IMG/VR virus record: IMGVR_UViG_3300005253_000186
Span: 1 to 64,000 of that record
DNA: 64,000 bases
Source: a virus
Direction: 5' to 3' (one strand)
Shown here: positions 1 to 8,197 of the stretch, piece by piece
How the letters are laid out: the number at the start of each line of letters is the position of its first letter
Position numbering within the stretch: position 1 is the stretch's first letter
Notes under the pieces: generated by a model
What the model was told of the DNA's origin: nothing
Database searches by the model: none
What the model saw: only the letters and a program-made list of their open reading frames with translations
Position numbers and translations under genes: made by a program

Positions 1-2
1 AT

Positions 3-386
3 GTACATCCGAACCCGGACGGATCCCGCAAGAAATGCGATAATTGCATGATGTTCATCTCTGGAGAAAAGCAGTGCGAAATCCACGACGTGAACATAGC
101 CGTTACGAAGGATATGACCTGCGGCTACCATGTCTACGGAAAGGTGCACGCCAAGAGGATGCATCAGCCAGACGGCGAACACCTGGACGCCGTGGACCCG
201 AAGCACAGCGGGTTGGCCGAAGTCAAGGGCGGAACAAGCTGCAACATCTGCGAGTATTACCGCAAGATCGATGACGGCAAAGGAACCTGCCTTGTCGTGC
301 AGGTTGGCGTTGGCGAGTCCGGGTCAGCCGGCAAGCTCGCCACCGTCGAAGCCCTCGGCTGTTGCGCCAGGTGGGAGAAAAAATAG
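3..386 (+). CDS. Cys-rich metal-binding protein with two tandem Cys4 modules (5' end outside window)
   Basis: The frame is open from base 3 and the first CxxC pair (KKCDNC) lies upstream of the first ATG at 48, so the true start is outside the window. Two similar modules follow each other: CxxC, C, C near the start (CDNC, QCEIH, TCGYHVYG) and again further on (CNICEYY, TCLVV, CCARW). This spacing resembles small iron-sulfur or zinc proteins found in many tailed phages. The metal and role cannot be told from the sequence. It ends in TAG and is followed by small genes on the same strand. Confidence 0.7.
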   Translation, partial: VHPNPDGSRKKCDNCMMFISGEKQCEIHDVNIAVTKDMTCGYHVYGKVHAKRMHQPDGEHLDAVDPKHSGLAEVKGGTSCNICEYYRKIDDGKGTCLVVQVGVGESGSAGKLATVEALGCCARWEKK

Positions 387-471
387 CTATATGAATAGCC
401 TTTCGAGGATGCGCAAAATCAGGGGCTCCCCTTACTCTCCTCGCATAGCCGAGTCTAGGAGGTTGGTTTTA

Positions 472-666
472 GTGGCTCAGCTCCAATTCAGAGACACGTT
501 CGGAGCCCGTCTGCTGTTATTCGTTTGGGATAAAGATCTCTTTCCTGCTCCAAGTAAAAAGAAGAAAAAGAAACGCCGCGACAGTCTTGGACTTATTATC
601 GGCCGGCGCGGGATGCCCAGGACCAGGACCAATAGAAAGAAAGTGATCGGGGCGAAGAGGTTATGA
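472..666 (+). CDS. Small basic protein with LG-type hydrophobic motif (GTG start)
   Basis: A GTG at 472 is chosen because AGGAGG stands 9 bases upstream; an ATG at 391 in the same frame lacks a good site. The 64-residue product has FGARLLLFVWD near its N-terminus, a variant of the hydrophobic motif shared by many small proteins in this window, then a run of six lysines and a basic tail. Its TGA overlaps the next ATG (ATGA), which suggests coupled translation. Function unknown. Confidence 0.5.
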   Translation: MAQLQFRDTFGARLLLFVWDKDLFPAPSKKKKKKRRDSLGLIIGRRGMPRTRTNRKKVIGAKRL

Positions 667-887
667 CTGGCGTATTCGCCAAGCCAATGGTTTTTAGCCC
701 AGTGATGGCAACGGCCATTTCCATTGTCGAAAGCGCGGCCTACGATGACCAGATGAGGCAGGCCAGGCGATTTATTGATGAGCGAACCCTCACCAATATC
801 GAGTACGATAAAATCATATCGAACTGTGGAAAGATTTCAGACCCGCCCGACCTTGGCTATAGAATTCTGAATTTCCTGTACTTCTAA
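663..887 (+). CDS. Small protein ending in the LGxRIxNFL motif
   Basis: The start ATG overlaps the previous stop (ATGA). The 74-residue protein ends in DLGYRILNFLYF, nearly the same as the C-terminal motif of the zinc-ribbon proteins at 41757-45088 (for example LGGRILNFL). No cysteine cluster is present, so the motif is not tied to zinc binding. Function unknown; a member of the motif-bearing set described in the findings. Confidence 0.6.
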   Translation: MTGVFAKPMVFSPVMATAISIVESAAYDDQMRQARRFIDERTLTNIEYDKIISNCGKISDPPDLGYRILNFLYF

Positions 888-888
888 C

Positions 889-896
889 GGTATAAG
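889..896 (+). promoter_or_regulatory. Putative phage promoter element GGTATAAG (+ strand)
   Basis: GGTATAAGATG lies 24 bases upstream of the ATG at 920, between two genes. It is the + strand counterpart of the octamer found upstream of many minus-strand operons here. A well separated GGGAGG ribosome binding site follows. Confidence 0.6.
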
Positions 897-919
897 ATGA
901 GCAACCCGGGAGGCTCCCC

Positions 920-1432
920 ATGAATATGGGATTGCTCGTTCAGGACGTTATGTACGGAGAAAAGGTCCACAGGATTCTCCAAGAGATCGATTTGTTCCAC
1001 GCGGAGATTTGTGATGAGTACACACCAATCAAACAAGTCGTCATAGAGATCAAGGATTGCCCGTCATTCCGAAATCTCATGAACGAAGTTAATAGGATAG
1101 TTGCATTCCGCATCATCATTCGCGAGATGTATTTTAGATATACATCAGTCTCCAGAGAGACTATCTTTCCCATTATCATTGTCCACCTTTTGCTTCTTAG
1201 GCAGGAGTACCTCCTGGAAACTACGCGGCCCGAGGCTGTTGTCCAGGCGGCGGCGAGCGAAACAGTCAGGTGGATCTTGATCGGCCACGAACTGGGATAC
1301 CTTTCCTGTCCTGATCTTCGGGCCGAGTACAAGGAGACTCTCGGCAATACGTATAAGAATTGGATTAAAGAGAGGAAGTCCGCAGAGGAGACGATTGCAA
1401 GGGGCACCCCACCGTCCGGCTGTTACTTCTAA
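920..1432 (+). CDS. Unknown protein, 170 aa, motif-like N-terminus
   Basis: First gene after the GGTATAAG element, with GGGAGG 7-8 bases before the ATG. It starts MNMGLLVQDVM, a loose form of the LG motif, and is otherwise rich in isoleucine and leucine with no recognised domain. No clear signal peptide. It is followed 11 bases later by the next gene of the operon. Function unknown. Confidence 0.65.
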   Translation: MNMGLLVQDVMYGEKVHRILQEIDLFHAEICDEYTPIKQVVIEIKDCPSFRNLMNEVNRIVAFRIIIREMYFRYTSVSRETIFPIIIVHLLLLRQEYLLETTRPEAVVQAAASETVRWILIGHELGYLSCPDLRAEYKETLGNTYKNWIKERKSAEETIARGTPPSGCYF

Positions 1433-1443
1433 AAGGAAACCCC

Positions 1444-1908
1444 ATGAGTAAAAATAAAAAGATTAGTATCGGCTGGGAGATTTCAAAGTTCATGCACGAG
1501 GAGGGCATGGGCGATAATGACACATGGAAATGCGTCAGGATGCTCGTAATCATCGGGATGAATCTAACCACATACGGCCAGAGCAGAGTCGTCGACCTGG
1601 GCGACGTATGGTCTGAGTGGAAAAAAGGAACCATGAAGACGTTCTGGTACAAAAAGATAATGCGAGACGCCAGCAGGGATTTTGTGCTGAAGGTCGTTTG
1701 CGGGGGACTAACTGCCGCGAGAGCCGTCTGGCGGTTAGATGCGAAAAAATCGGAACCGCAAACTCCGGCCTCCGAACAACAGTTGCTGATTTACATCTGG
1801 CTCATCGAGTTGATCCAGGGAGCAAAGTGTAGGCCGCAAGGAACCTTGGGCGACCTGGCCCTGAAATGGTACGGATACGCCGTTTCGATGAACCGGAGCG
1901 CCCTATGA
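1444..1908 (+). CDS. Unknown protein with N-terminal IGxxIxxFM motif, 154 aa
   Basis: AAGGAAA precedes the ATG. The N-terminus ISIGWEISKFMHE carries the shared hydrophobic motif, followed by a mostly helical body (LIYIWLIELIQGA near residue 120). The stop overlaps the next start as ATGA. It forms a run with 1905-2345 and 2342-2716, which share the motif at the same place. Function unknown. Confidence 0.65.
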   Translation: MSKNKKISIGWEISKFMHEEGMGDNDTWKCVRMLVIIGMNLTTYGQSRVVDLGDVWSEWKKGTMKTFWYKKIMRDASRDFVLKVVCGGLTAARAVWRLDAKKSEPQTPASEQQLLIYIWLIELIQGAKCRPQGTLGDLALKWYGYAVSMNRSAL

Positions 1909-2345
1909 GCCTAGGCGAGATGATCATGGATTTCTGGTACGATACGCCAGAGTTCAGGCGGATTGTGGCAAGAGCGGTCTACACGATGGGTGTATCTGGA
2001 TATGGCCGGACTCCCATCAGCCCGGAGTTGCGAGACAAGATAGTCAACAGCAGGTTCGTCAAGCCTCTGTCCCGGATGCCCACGGTCGCCATCAGGATCG
2101 TTCTGAAGACGCTGGCTAGAAGAAAAGTGTCCTGGGCTGGCTCGCTGATAAGATGGCTCAATCAAAACTACCTCTATTTCTCCCCAGAGATAGAGCAGGA
2201 GGCATGGGGGCACATGGAGCTTCTCGAAGTTCTTCGCATACACGCAAACATATCCGGATTCTACATCCGGAGTATGAAAACGAAGAAAGGGGACCATTGC
2301 TTGAATAATTGGTTCAAGTGGGCTATAAAGAGGAACTACCTATGA
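1905..2345 (+). CDS. Motif-bearing paralog (MSLGEMIMDFW), 146 aa
   Basis: The ATG at 1905 overlaps the previous TGA. The protein begins MSLGEMIMDFW and ends NWFKWAIKRNYL. The next gene begins MTLGKKIFAFL and ends YIKWAETRSYL, so the two look like divergent paralogs that keep both ends and vary between. No catalytic motif seen. Function unknown. Confidence 0.65.
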   Translation: MSLGEMIMDFWYDTPEFRRIVARAVYTMGVSGYGRTPISPELRDKIVNSRFVKPLSRMPTVAIRIVLKTLARRKVSWAGSLIRWLNQNYLYFSPEIEQEAWGHMELLEVLRIHANISGFYIRSMKTKKGDHCLNNWFKWAIKRNYL

Positions 2346-2716
2346 CGCTTGGAAAGAAGATCTTCGCCTTCCTGGGCGAATCATCTACCTACTTTCAGCT
2401 TCTAGAATATATGTTCAAAAACATCCGGAGGAACATATCTAAATACGATAGCGGGTGGACTTGGGGCGAGTTCGACACAGCATCATTCAAGTACTCGCTA
2501 TTCATCAATTTCGAGTGGGACTACAGCGCCTTCTTCTTCTTCCTGCGAGCCCTGAACTATGAAATATCAACGAACGGAGTAAATGAGGATTGCCGCACGT
2601 GGCCATTCTCGTTCGTCATCGAGCGCCTGTGGGGAACCATGACGCCCGAACCTAAGCCGCAGGGAGGATCGCCGGAGGACTACATTAAATGGGCGGAGAC
2701 AAGGAGCTATCTATGA
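2342..2716 (+). CDS. Motif-bearing paralog (MTLGKKIFAFL), 124 aa
   Basis: ATGA overlap with the previous gene. N-terminal MTLGKKIFAFLGE matches the start of the zinc-ribbon array at 31956-34813 almost exactly, yet this protein has no cysteine pairs. It is rich in aromatic residues (a run of five Phe in the middle) and ends YIKWAETRSYL like its neighbour. Function unknown. Confidence 0.65.
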   Translation: MTLGKKIFAFLGESSTYFQLLEYMFKNIRRNISKYDSGWTWGEFDTASFKYSLFINFEWDYSAFFFFLRALNYEISTNGVNEDCRTWPFSFVIERLWGTMTPEPKPQGGSPEDYIKWAETRSYL

Positions 2717-2760
2717 TGGTCGCAACTGGCTATAATAGCCAAAACTATGGAGGGAGCATT

Positions 2761-3102
2761 ATGAGAGCTGACGAACTCTCGGTGCTCGAAAGGTTCCTCG
2801 ATCATGCGGAACAGTGGATCAGAGAGACCAAAAACATATCCGGCACCGAGAGGTTCTTTAATGAGAACCATCGTAAAATCGTCGAGATGGGTAAGGACGT
2901 TATCCCCATCCTTCTCGATGACATGGCCAGTGGATTAGAAACAGACGAGGGCCCGACCCATTGGTTTTGGGCCCTCAAGCTCATCACAGATGAAGATCCT
3001 GTTCCAGAGAAAGAACGAGGTAACGTCGAGCTCATGGTAGAACGGTGGATCGAATGGGGGAGAAAGAATGGCAAGATCAAAAAAGAAAGAGAAGGCAATT
3101 AG
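2761..3102 (+). CDS. Conserved protein with HWFWAL and WIEWG motifs
   Basis: The start at 2761 is preferred over upstream in-frame ATGs because GGAGGGAG lies just before it. The 113-residue protein has a pattern I recognise from many bacterial and phage hypothetical proteins: FFNENHRKIVEMG, then VIPILLDDM, HWFWALKLIT, and WIEWGRKNG at the end. No function is established for that group as far as I know. The family resemblance makes the gene itself secure. Confidence 0.75.
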   Translation: MRADELSVLERFLDHAEQWIRETKNISGTERFFNENHRKIVEMGKDVIPILLDDMASGLETDEGPTHWFWALKLITDEDPVPEKERGNVELMVERWIEWGRKNGKIKKEREGN

Positions 3103-3193
3103 GCCGAAGGATTGGGAGAAGCGTAAGACCGCGCTTGAGCGGAGAGATCGTGCAATAGAAAGACTCTTAAGACCTGAAGATCTAAAGCGTTAG
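3068..3193 (+). CDS. Small basic protein, 41 aa
   Basis: ATG at 3068 inside the end of the previous gene, preceded by GGGGGAG at 5-6 bases. The product is lysine- and arginine-rich (starts MARSKKKEKAIRPKDWEKR). It is the last gene before the hairpin at 3194-3231. Function unknown. Confidence 0.55.
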   Translation: MARSKKKEKAIRPKDWEKRKTALERRDRAIERLLRPEDLKR

Positions 3194-3231
3194 AAGAAAG
3201 TTTCCGGGAAATGAATCCGGGACTTTCTTCC
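3194..3231. terminator. Convergent hairpin terminator
   Basis: GAAGAAAGT pairs with ACTTTCTTC around an inner CCGG-containing stem. It sits between the + operon ending at 3193 and the minus-strand operon ending at 3277, so it can serve both directions. Confidence 0.6.
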
Positions 3232-3242
3232 GCCCCTAGCTA

Positions 3243-3273
3243 AAGAAAAAGGGCGAGAGCCCCATTTCTTTAC
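3243..3273. terminator. Second hairpin between convergent operons
   Basis: AAAGAAAAAGGGC-GAGA-GCCCCATTTCTTT forms a stem with a GAGA loop and A/T-rich outer part, adjacent to the stop of the minus-strand gene at 3277. Confidence 0.5.
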
Positions 3274-3276
3274 CCA

Positions 3277-4083
3277 TCACCACAGAGGATAATATCCCCA
3301 AGCCCATGCTCCGGGATGTTTCTTCTGGAACTCCTTGAACTTCTCGCACTCGTGCCCGTACCCTTTCCAAATGTCGAACAGGTGCGAGTCGAACTTTTTT
3401 GATCTTCCCTTGAGGTAATCCCATGCATTTGAGATCACGATCTTAACTTCCGGGAAGTCCTTCTTCAAGATCTCTCCGAAATATGCGGCGATGTACGGGT
3501 TGATCTCCACGATCGTCACGGACTTGACGCTCTTCTTCTCGCACACCTTTCGCGCCATCCATCCCATTCCGAGCCCGGCAATGACTACGTTGCCCTTGGC
3601 CTTCCTGATGCCAGGCCTGAGCGTCATGATTTCGTTGGGCGACAGACTCATCCAGGTGCCGCCTCCTTCCCTGCTCAAGACCGGGACGTTCACGGGGCCG
3701 GTAAAGTATACTATCCCCTGTTTGGTGGCCCCCTGAGCAACCCGGAGGCCGTTACGGATCCAATTGAAGCCGGAGGGCGCGGCCAGGAACGAATATGTCC
3801 ATACCGAGTCCCACCTGTGGGTGTGGAAAATCCTACGGTAGAGTCTGCACTGGCCGATCGAGATCTCTTCGCATTTAGCGGAATCGTCCGAAGTTTTCAT
3901 CTTTGTGAGCATGGGCATTTGCTTGTTTACCCACCTGTTGTAACTCTTGGCGTCGATCAATAGTTTCGTTTTGAACTTGACGCTATCATCCCACTGGATC
4001 GCCCCCTCCTTCTCCCAGCGATTCAGTTCCGGCATCGGACGGCGGCCCTTCTTCTTTTTCTTCTTTGTCTTTGTCGCAGACAT
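3277..4083 (-). CDS. SpeE-like / class I AdoMet-fold enzyme
   Basis: Start at 4083 is chosen for AAGGAGATAAGT just upstream; the frame is open further. The 268-residue protein has a lysine-rich N-terminus, then from about residue 165 a Rossmann core: GNVVIAGLGMGWMARKV (nucleotide-binding loop), VTIVEINPY with the acidic ribose-binding residue, then VISNAWDYL and FDIW. This order resembles spermidine synthases and related methyltransferases, but the usual GGGDG loop is GLGMGW. An AdoMet decarboxylase (19745-20149) is also encoded, so a polyamine role is possible, though unproven. A plain methyltransferase is the main alternative. Confidence 0.6.
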   Translation of the reverse strand: MSATKTKKKKKKGRRPMPELNRWEKEGAIQWDDSVKFKTKLLIDAKSYNRWVNKQMPMLTKMKTSDDSAKCEEISIGQCRLYRRIFHTHRWDSVWTYSFLAAPSGFNWIRNGLRVAQGATKQGIVYFTGPVNVPVLSREGGGTWMSLSPNEIMTLRPGIRKAKGNVVIAGLGMGWMARKVCEKKSVKSVTIVEINPYIAAYFGEILKKDFPEVKIVISNAWDYLKGRSKKFDSHLFDIWKGYGHECEKFKEFQKKHPGAWAWGYYPLW

Positions 4084-4345
4084 ACTTATCTCCTTCTGAC
4101 GACTCGAACTCTGACTCCGGAGGATTGACCTCCTCGTAGGGGTTCCCGTCGAACATCCTCGCGATGGGAATGAACTCGTATGCTGGCTCGCCCATCTCTT
4201 CATTCCAGGTCATGTTCGATGCACAGACGACAAATACAGGTTTTCCGGTCTTTGCGTCTGTGCACTCCATCAGGGCGATACTGTCGTCCTTGAAGGCCCG
4301 ACGGAGCGTCTCAAAGTTGTTTCTGTGTCCTTCTGGGATGGCCAT
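3986..4345 (-). CDS. Unknown protein, 119 aa
   Basis: Starts MAIPEGHRNNFETLRRAF and includes a compact region KTGKPVFVVCASNM, which looks like a small folded domain, followed by an acidic low-complexity tail. Its end overlaps the next gene by about 98 bases, an unusually long overlap for this region; the tail may therefore be constrained by the neighbour's lysine-rich start. Function unknown. Confidence 0.6.
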   Translation of the reverse strand: MAIPEGHRNNFETLRRAFKDDSIALMECTDAKTGKPVFVVCASNMTWNEEMGEPAYEFIPIARMFDGNPYEEVNPPESEFESSEGDKYVCDKDKEEKEEGPPSDAGTESLGEGGGDPVG

Positions 4346-4347
4346 GG

Positions 4348-4767
4348 CTACTCCTCCGCCTCGTCTTCCTCAGGTTCTTTGCCGCCTTCCTCTTGAATCC
4401 GCGGAGGACTTGTGAATGCGTGGGTCACGTTCGTCGATACCCGGAAGTCGCATCCGCACTCGCATGACGAATCGTGATCTCCGTCCTCGAATAGATCATA
4501 CTCCTCGGAGTGATAGGGGTCCCATTGGAGTCCGCACTTCGGACACCTGACGAATTTCCTGCTGGTGACCTCGCCCTGATCTTCCTCCAGTCTCTTGCAG
4601 TCACCGCACTTCCACTTCCTCCCTTTCGGGAAAATAATGAAGTCGCACTGGCAGACGTGGCATATCTCTCCGTTCTCGATCCTGGCCTTCCTGTATGCAG
4701 TCCAGTCTTCGCTGTCATCTTCCTTTTTGTAGTCTTCTGATTTTACCCTCGGTACTCGGTTGTCCAT
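4348..4767 (-). CDS. Multi-zinc-ribbon protein, 139 aa
   Basis: Three cysteine pairs are visible after a charged N-terminus: CHVCQC, CGDC and CPKCGLQW, plus CECGC near residue 105. This suggests two zinc ribbons. The C-terminus is acidic. It stands 2 bases from the next gene in the same operon. DNA or RNA binding is likely for this kind of protein but no partner can be named. Confidence 0.65.
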   Translation of the reverse strand: MDNRVPRVKSEDYKKEDDSEDWTAYRKARIENGEICHVCQCDFIIFPKGRKWKCGDCKRLEEDQGEVTSRKFVRCPKCGLQWDPYHSEEYDLFEDGDHDSSCECGCDFRVSTNVTHAFTSPPRIQEEGGKEPEEDEAEE

Positions 4768-4774
4768 GGTAGCC

Positions 4775-5008
4775 TCACTTGAATGCGCCGATGATCGACA
4801 GGACGATGTGCCAGAGAAGACCGGTCACGAGCAGGAAAAACGAAAGGCCCGTCCAGATCGATGCGATAGCTGCGAATAAGATTACGAAATCCTCGGCTTC
4901 TCCTTTCCCCTTTGCCACGATCGTCATGCTGACGACGAGCAACACAAATCCACCCGCGGTGCAGATAGCCGACCAATACATGAGGCTGTTTGACGTTAAG
5001 GCTTCCAA
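4775..5008 (-). CDS. Small membrane protein, 77 aa
   Basis: Two hydrophobic spans are clear, about residues 13-31 (AICTAGGFVLLVVSMTIVA) and 47-75 (LSFFLLVTGLLWHIVLSIIG). AGGACTCAA precedes the start. Probably a two-helix inner-membrane protein; role unknown. Confidence 0.65.
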   Translation of the reverse strand: MEALTSNSLMYWSAICTAGGFVLLVVSMTIVAKGKGEAEDFVILFAAIASIWTGLSFFLLVTGLLWHIVLSIIGAFK

Positions 5009-5074
5009 CTTTTGAGTCCTCCTAGTGTTGTGGGTCCTGCCTCGGGAGTAGTTATCCCCAGACTATCAACAAAA

Positions 5075-5118
5075 AAGACGGCCGATACCGAGGTTTGAAC
5101 CCAATATCGACCGTCTTG
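5075..5118 (-). terminator. Terminator whose loop resembles a tRNA T-arm
   Basis: On the minus strand, GACGGTCGATA pairs with TATCGGCCGTC and is followed by TTTTTT, a classic intrinsic terminator for the gene at 5132. The loop contains GGGTTCAAACC, a T-arm-like sequence, which hints that the hairpin was derived from a tRNA. Confidence 0.75.
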
Positions 5119-5131
5119 GACAGGCAATTAA

Positions 5132-6172
5132 CTACTGCGCCCTCACGCGAAGTTTGGTCGCCTTAGGCGTCATGCTCATCGGATCGCCCTTGCGCCACTT
5201 GTTCCAGCAGTTGATGCACACACGGTACATCACCTCCGGAGGCGCGGACTTTTTCATGTTGACCCGGTATGTGGCGCCAGTGGTGTGGTCAGCCAGATAC
5301 TTCCTGAGTCTCCACCTGGCATCGGTCTTGTTGGTGAGGTCAAGACCGGTGATGACGGGACCCCAGAACTGGCCGGCCATCCGCGGCACTTTGTCGTAGG
5401 TCGCCATCATGCAGGCGATTACGGGCTGCCTTTTCACGTCGCCGATGCTGTCTTTGTTGTCCTGGAGCATAAGCGCAACGGAGCGAAAGGTCTGGGAGTG
5501 CTCCTTTACAAGCATCGCCATCTCTTCGTTGCGGTGACGCTTGCGATCTGTGGACTTTTCGAATAGCCACATCTTCATCCCTGAAACCAGGGCGCTAATG
5601 AGGGACATGTGGACACCTGTTGTGACCTCGGTGTCGGCCAGGCGCACTTTGGTGAGATGCCCTTCTGACCGCGGCAAGCTCTGGTCAAACATGCTGTAGA
5701 TCGACTTGAGGTCCTCTTTGGTGTCCACGCTGTAACTGATCTCGCGGACCTGGAGTTCGTAGTCTGATGGCATGTTGACCAAGGCCCAACAGGTGTGCTG
5801 GCCGTTGATTTTGTATGTGACGTGGTCGTATCGGCAGGTAGCCAGGGTGACCAGTTTGTCGTCGAAAGATCCGCGCTTCATGCGGTCCCAGAGTTTTTGG
5901 ACGTGGTCCTCGGAAATATCCCGCTCGCCGGCGAAAATCGGCAGTGCGCAGTATCTGTACGCCTTCTCGTGGCCCAAAACGGTTTTCCTGTCGGAGATGA
6001 CCGTGCACTTCGGAGCTCTGATCCCGGGAACGTCCGGAAGATCCGTATTGACTTTGAATCGGAGGCGCTCATCCGGCCCCTTGTCTTCGGCGGCCCTGCG
6101 CGCCGCCTTCCGTTTCTGGCTTTTATTTTTCTTGCTTCGTTTGGATGCCCGCTTCCGTTTGGGATTCGGCAT
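5132..6172 (-). CDS. ParB/DGQHR-like protein
   Basis: 346 residues with a strongly basic N-terminus (about 30 residues of K and R). The core has KINGQHTCWALVN near residue 125, a form of the DGQHR/ParB-type loop (usually D-G-Q-H-R), preceded by a segment resembling the RDISEDHVQKLWDRM helix used in ParB-like folds. Such proteins act as nucleases or CTP-binding DNA proteins; here no catalytic set can be confirmed. Ends just before the terminator at 5075. Confidence 0.5.
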   Translation of the reverse strand: MPNPKRKRASKRSKKNKSQKRKAARRAAEDKGPDERLRFKVNTDLPDVPGIRAPKCTVISDRKTVLGHEKAYRYCALPIFAGERDISEDHVQKLWDRMKRGSFDDKLVTLATCRYDHVTYKINGQHTCWALVNMPSDYELQVREISYSVDTKEDLKSIYSMFDQSLPRSEGHLTKVRLADTEVTTGVHMSLISALVSGMKMWLFEKSTDRKRHRNEEMAMLVKEHSQTFRSVALMLQDNKDSIGDVKRQPVIACMMATYDKVPRMAGQFWGPVITGLDLTNKTDARWRLRKYLADHTTGATYRVNMKKSAPPEVMYRVCINCWNKWRKGDPMSMTPKATKLRVRAQ

Positions 6173-6214
6173 TTCCTGTAGCCTCCATTTCCAGTGATTG
6201 TTGTTGGACCGTAA

Positions 6215-6721
6215 CTAGCCCTTGAGAATAACCTTATCCCATTTAATTTTGACCATCCGTTTAAGTGACATTTCGGCTTTCCCTAAAAATTCTCCTACAA
6301 GCCACTCGTCTGCGATACCAAAGTACGGAGACCATGGCGGCGTCTCTTTCCTGCGCCACATAAAGCCTTTCGTGCGATCAACGAAGTCGGGGAGCGAGTA
6401 GCTGTACTCGGGGAGCCTATCGAAGAGCTCTTTGTTCATCGTGATCTCTTCCCGAGCGTCATACGGGAGGGTCTCGCCATTGGCCATCCTGTGAATTTGC
6501 AACCTAAGCCGTTCTACCTCGTCCCGGGATTGACGATGGGCGGACTGAGCCCTTTGGGCCATCCGTAACCTTTCGTCCCCCGTAATCTTGGTGTCTTTGA
6601 CTTTAAGGCGCTCCACGATAAGCTCCTGCTTCAGTGTATCTCTCTGCTGTTTCAGCTTGAAGCACAGCGCCTTGTGTAATTGGATCTCTTCTTTCTTCTT
6701 GGCTAGTTTCCCTCTACCCAT
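6215..6721 (-). CDS. Coiled-coil protein, 168 aa
   Basis: Residues 1-80 are charged and heptad-like (KKKEEIQLHKALCFKLKQQ, then DEVERLRLQIH), predicting a coiled coil. The second half has aromatic residues (WRRKETPPWSPYFGIADEW). Its ATG nearly touches the previous stop. Function unknown. Confidence 0.6.
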   Translation of the reverse strand: MGRGKLAKKKEEIQLHKALCFKLKQQRDTLKQELIVERLKVKDTKITGDERLRMAQRAQSAHRQSRDEVERLRLQIHRMANGETLPYDAREEITMNKELFDRLPEYSYSLPDFVDRTKGFMWRRKETPPWSPYFGIADEWLVGEFLGKAEMSLKRMVKIKWDKVILKG

Positions 6722-6723
6722 CC

Positions 6724-7158
6724 CTAGGCCTCCGCATCGTCTGGCTGAGGAATGATCTCGAAAAATACATTGCTGTCCCCGAGCTGTTTCTCGAACATCT
6801 TCATCCCTAGGAAGTCGGGATCTTGATACATGCGAACGGTAATGGCTCCTGCCGTCCTCTCCATGGCACCAGGGATGCTGCCAAGGTATCCATCCGTGAT
6901 GAGGATCAGATGGTCTACAGGGTCTTTCCTCAGCAATTCGCCCATCCTATTCAAGGACGACGCTCCGTACCGAAGATCTAGTTTCCCGAGATCTAACTCG
7001 TAGAGGTCCACGACTTCATCAAAATCCACCGTCCCCGTGAAAAAGATCAAGCGCACCTTTTCGTGCCCCATCTCCATCCTGAGTTGCTCAATCAGTTTGT
7101 TCCCGCGAATGTCGTCTGCGAACGACCCGCTGTGGTCAATCGCGATTGCCGTGCTCAT
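6724..7158 (-). CDS. VWA-like (MIDAS) protein
   Basis: The N-terminus STAIAIDHSGSF carries a D-x-S-x-S metal ion-dependent adhesion site and LILITDGYLG near residue 90 carries the second conserved Asp of a von Willebrand A fold. The 144-residue length suits a minimal domain, as in the VWA-like peptidase-associated group. No MoxR-type ATPase is next to it; the nearest AAA+ gene is at 39296. It overlaps the gene at 7155 by ATGA. Probable role: metal-dependent protein binding. Confidence 0.6.
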   Translation of the reverse strand: MSTAIAIDHSGSFADDIRGNKLIEQLRMEMGHEKVRLIFFTGTVDFDEVVDLYELDLGKLDLRYGASSLNRMGELLRKDPVDHLILITDGYLGSIPGAMERTAGAITVRMYQDPDFLGMKMFEKQLGDSNVFFEIIPQPDDAEA

Positions 7159-7424
7159 GTCGATTCTCCTATCGCCTTAAGGACAGAGGCTTTGTCTTTG
7201 GTTAGGATGAAGATCTTCCGGAGGCCCTTGCCATCATAGGCCTTCACTTCGATTCCCCCATCCAGATCTTTGGAGAATCGGACTGTCCCCGGAGCATATC
7301 TGTGGCGTGCGGACTCGGGCACGCCCAAGATGATTTTCGCGCCGAGACGCTCCATTTTCGACGCGAATCGCCTCAAGTGTTTGGAGATGCTGCTGTGCTT
7401 ACCCCTTTTCTTTGTCTTTCCCAT
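7155..7424 (-). CDS. Small basic protein, 89 aa
   Basis: Starts MGKTKKRGKHSSISKHLRR and continues with beta-like segments (GGIEVKAYDGKG, IFILTKDKAS). The overlap by ATGA with the next gene suggests coupling. No domain recognised. Confidence 0.6.
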   Translation of the reverse strand: MGKTKKRGKHSSISKHLRRFASKMERLGAKIILGVPESARHRYAPGTVRFSKDLDGGIEVKAYDGKGLRKIFILTKDKASVLKAIGEST

Positions 7425-7809
7425 GGAGAGTCACCTCGATTGACTCCTTGATCTTTTTGACACGGTCCACGATGGCCATGTCCCTTTGGTAACTTCCAGT
7501 CCCATATGCAGTTGTATGCATGCCTGGTTCAGAATGACGCGCCCATACCGGGATAAGAGACAAAAGAAATTCTGCATCTTCAGCGAGCTGTTTGGTTTCC
7601 GGAATGACGATAGCGGCTTCTCGTTCCACCTTATACCCAATCTCGTCCTTTGGAAGTTCGAGTAGCCTTGAACCAAATCCTGTATTTGCCTCCACCCCTG
7701 TTTGGGGCATATCAAGCCGGAGCCACGCGATCTCCCACTCCGAGCGGCTCCAGAATTTCACCCAATAGTATCCAGGTTCAAACCGGGCCTTGAGCTCACT
7801 CTTTGCCAT
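7399..7809 (-). CDS. Unknown protein, 136 aa
   Basis: Start at 7809 (MAKSELKARFEPG) overlaps the end of the upstream gene by 14 bases; the longer upstream frame only mirrors that gene. The first 30 residues read YYWVKFWSRSEWEIAWLRLD, a pattern common in small phage proteins that modify an SH3-like fold. Function unknown. Confidence 0.6.
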   Translation of the reverse strand: MAKSELKARFEPGYYWVKFWSRSEWEIAWLRLDMPQTGVEANTGFGSRLLELPKDEIGYKVEREAAIVIPETKQLAEDAEFLLSLIPVWARHSEPGMHTTAYGTGSYQRDMAIVDRVKKIKESIEVTLHGKDKEKG

Positions 7810-8197
7810 CGTCCTTGCCCTCCACCGTTTCGTCACTCTCCACCGGATGACACACCGATCCGCACTTGGGGCACTCGCCCGATGGCATGATCTCGCCGGG
7901 CTGGACTCGCTCATAGAGCTTGTGTATTTCACCCAGAGACTCGTATAGCCAGTATTCCTCGCAGTTCTGACACTGGTGCAGGCCGACAACGCCGGACGGC
8001 TTTTTCATGGTGACTTTTTCGTCCGCAACCCTGGCCTCAGCTACTCTGGCCAGGGCCGACATGGTGCCATTGAATGTATTCTCAATGATCTCGGCCACAA
8101 TTCTGGTGTTCTCTTTCGAGTCTGGGCCGAATGTTGTTCCCGAAATCGTGACTGCTGCCTGCCTGGACAGCTTTCTTGCAACCGTCTGTCTAGCCAA
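7796..8197 (-). CDS. Zinc-ribbon protein, 133 aa
   Basis: CQNCEEYW near residue 80 and CPKCGSVCH near residue 115 form the two knuckles of a zinc ribbon at the C-terminal half. The N-terminal half is helical and basic. Overlaps both neighbours by a few bases. Probably nucleic-acid binding; partner unknown. Confidence 0.6.
   Translation of the reverse strand: MARQTVARKLSRQAAVTISGTTFGPDSKENTRIVAEIIENTFNGTMSALARVAEARVADEKVTMKKPSGVVGLHQCQNCEEYWLYESLGEIHKLYERVQPGEIMPSGECPKCGSVCHPVESDETVEGKDDGKE

Noticed and set aside
5075-5118. tRNA gene at 5075 because of GGGTTCAAACC
   Set aside because: Only a T-arm-like loop is present inside a terminator stem; no acceptor or anticodon arm.
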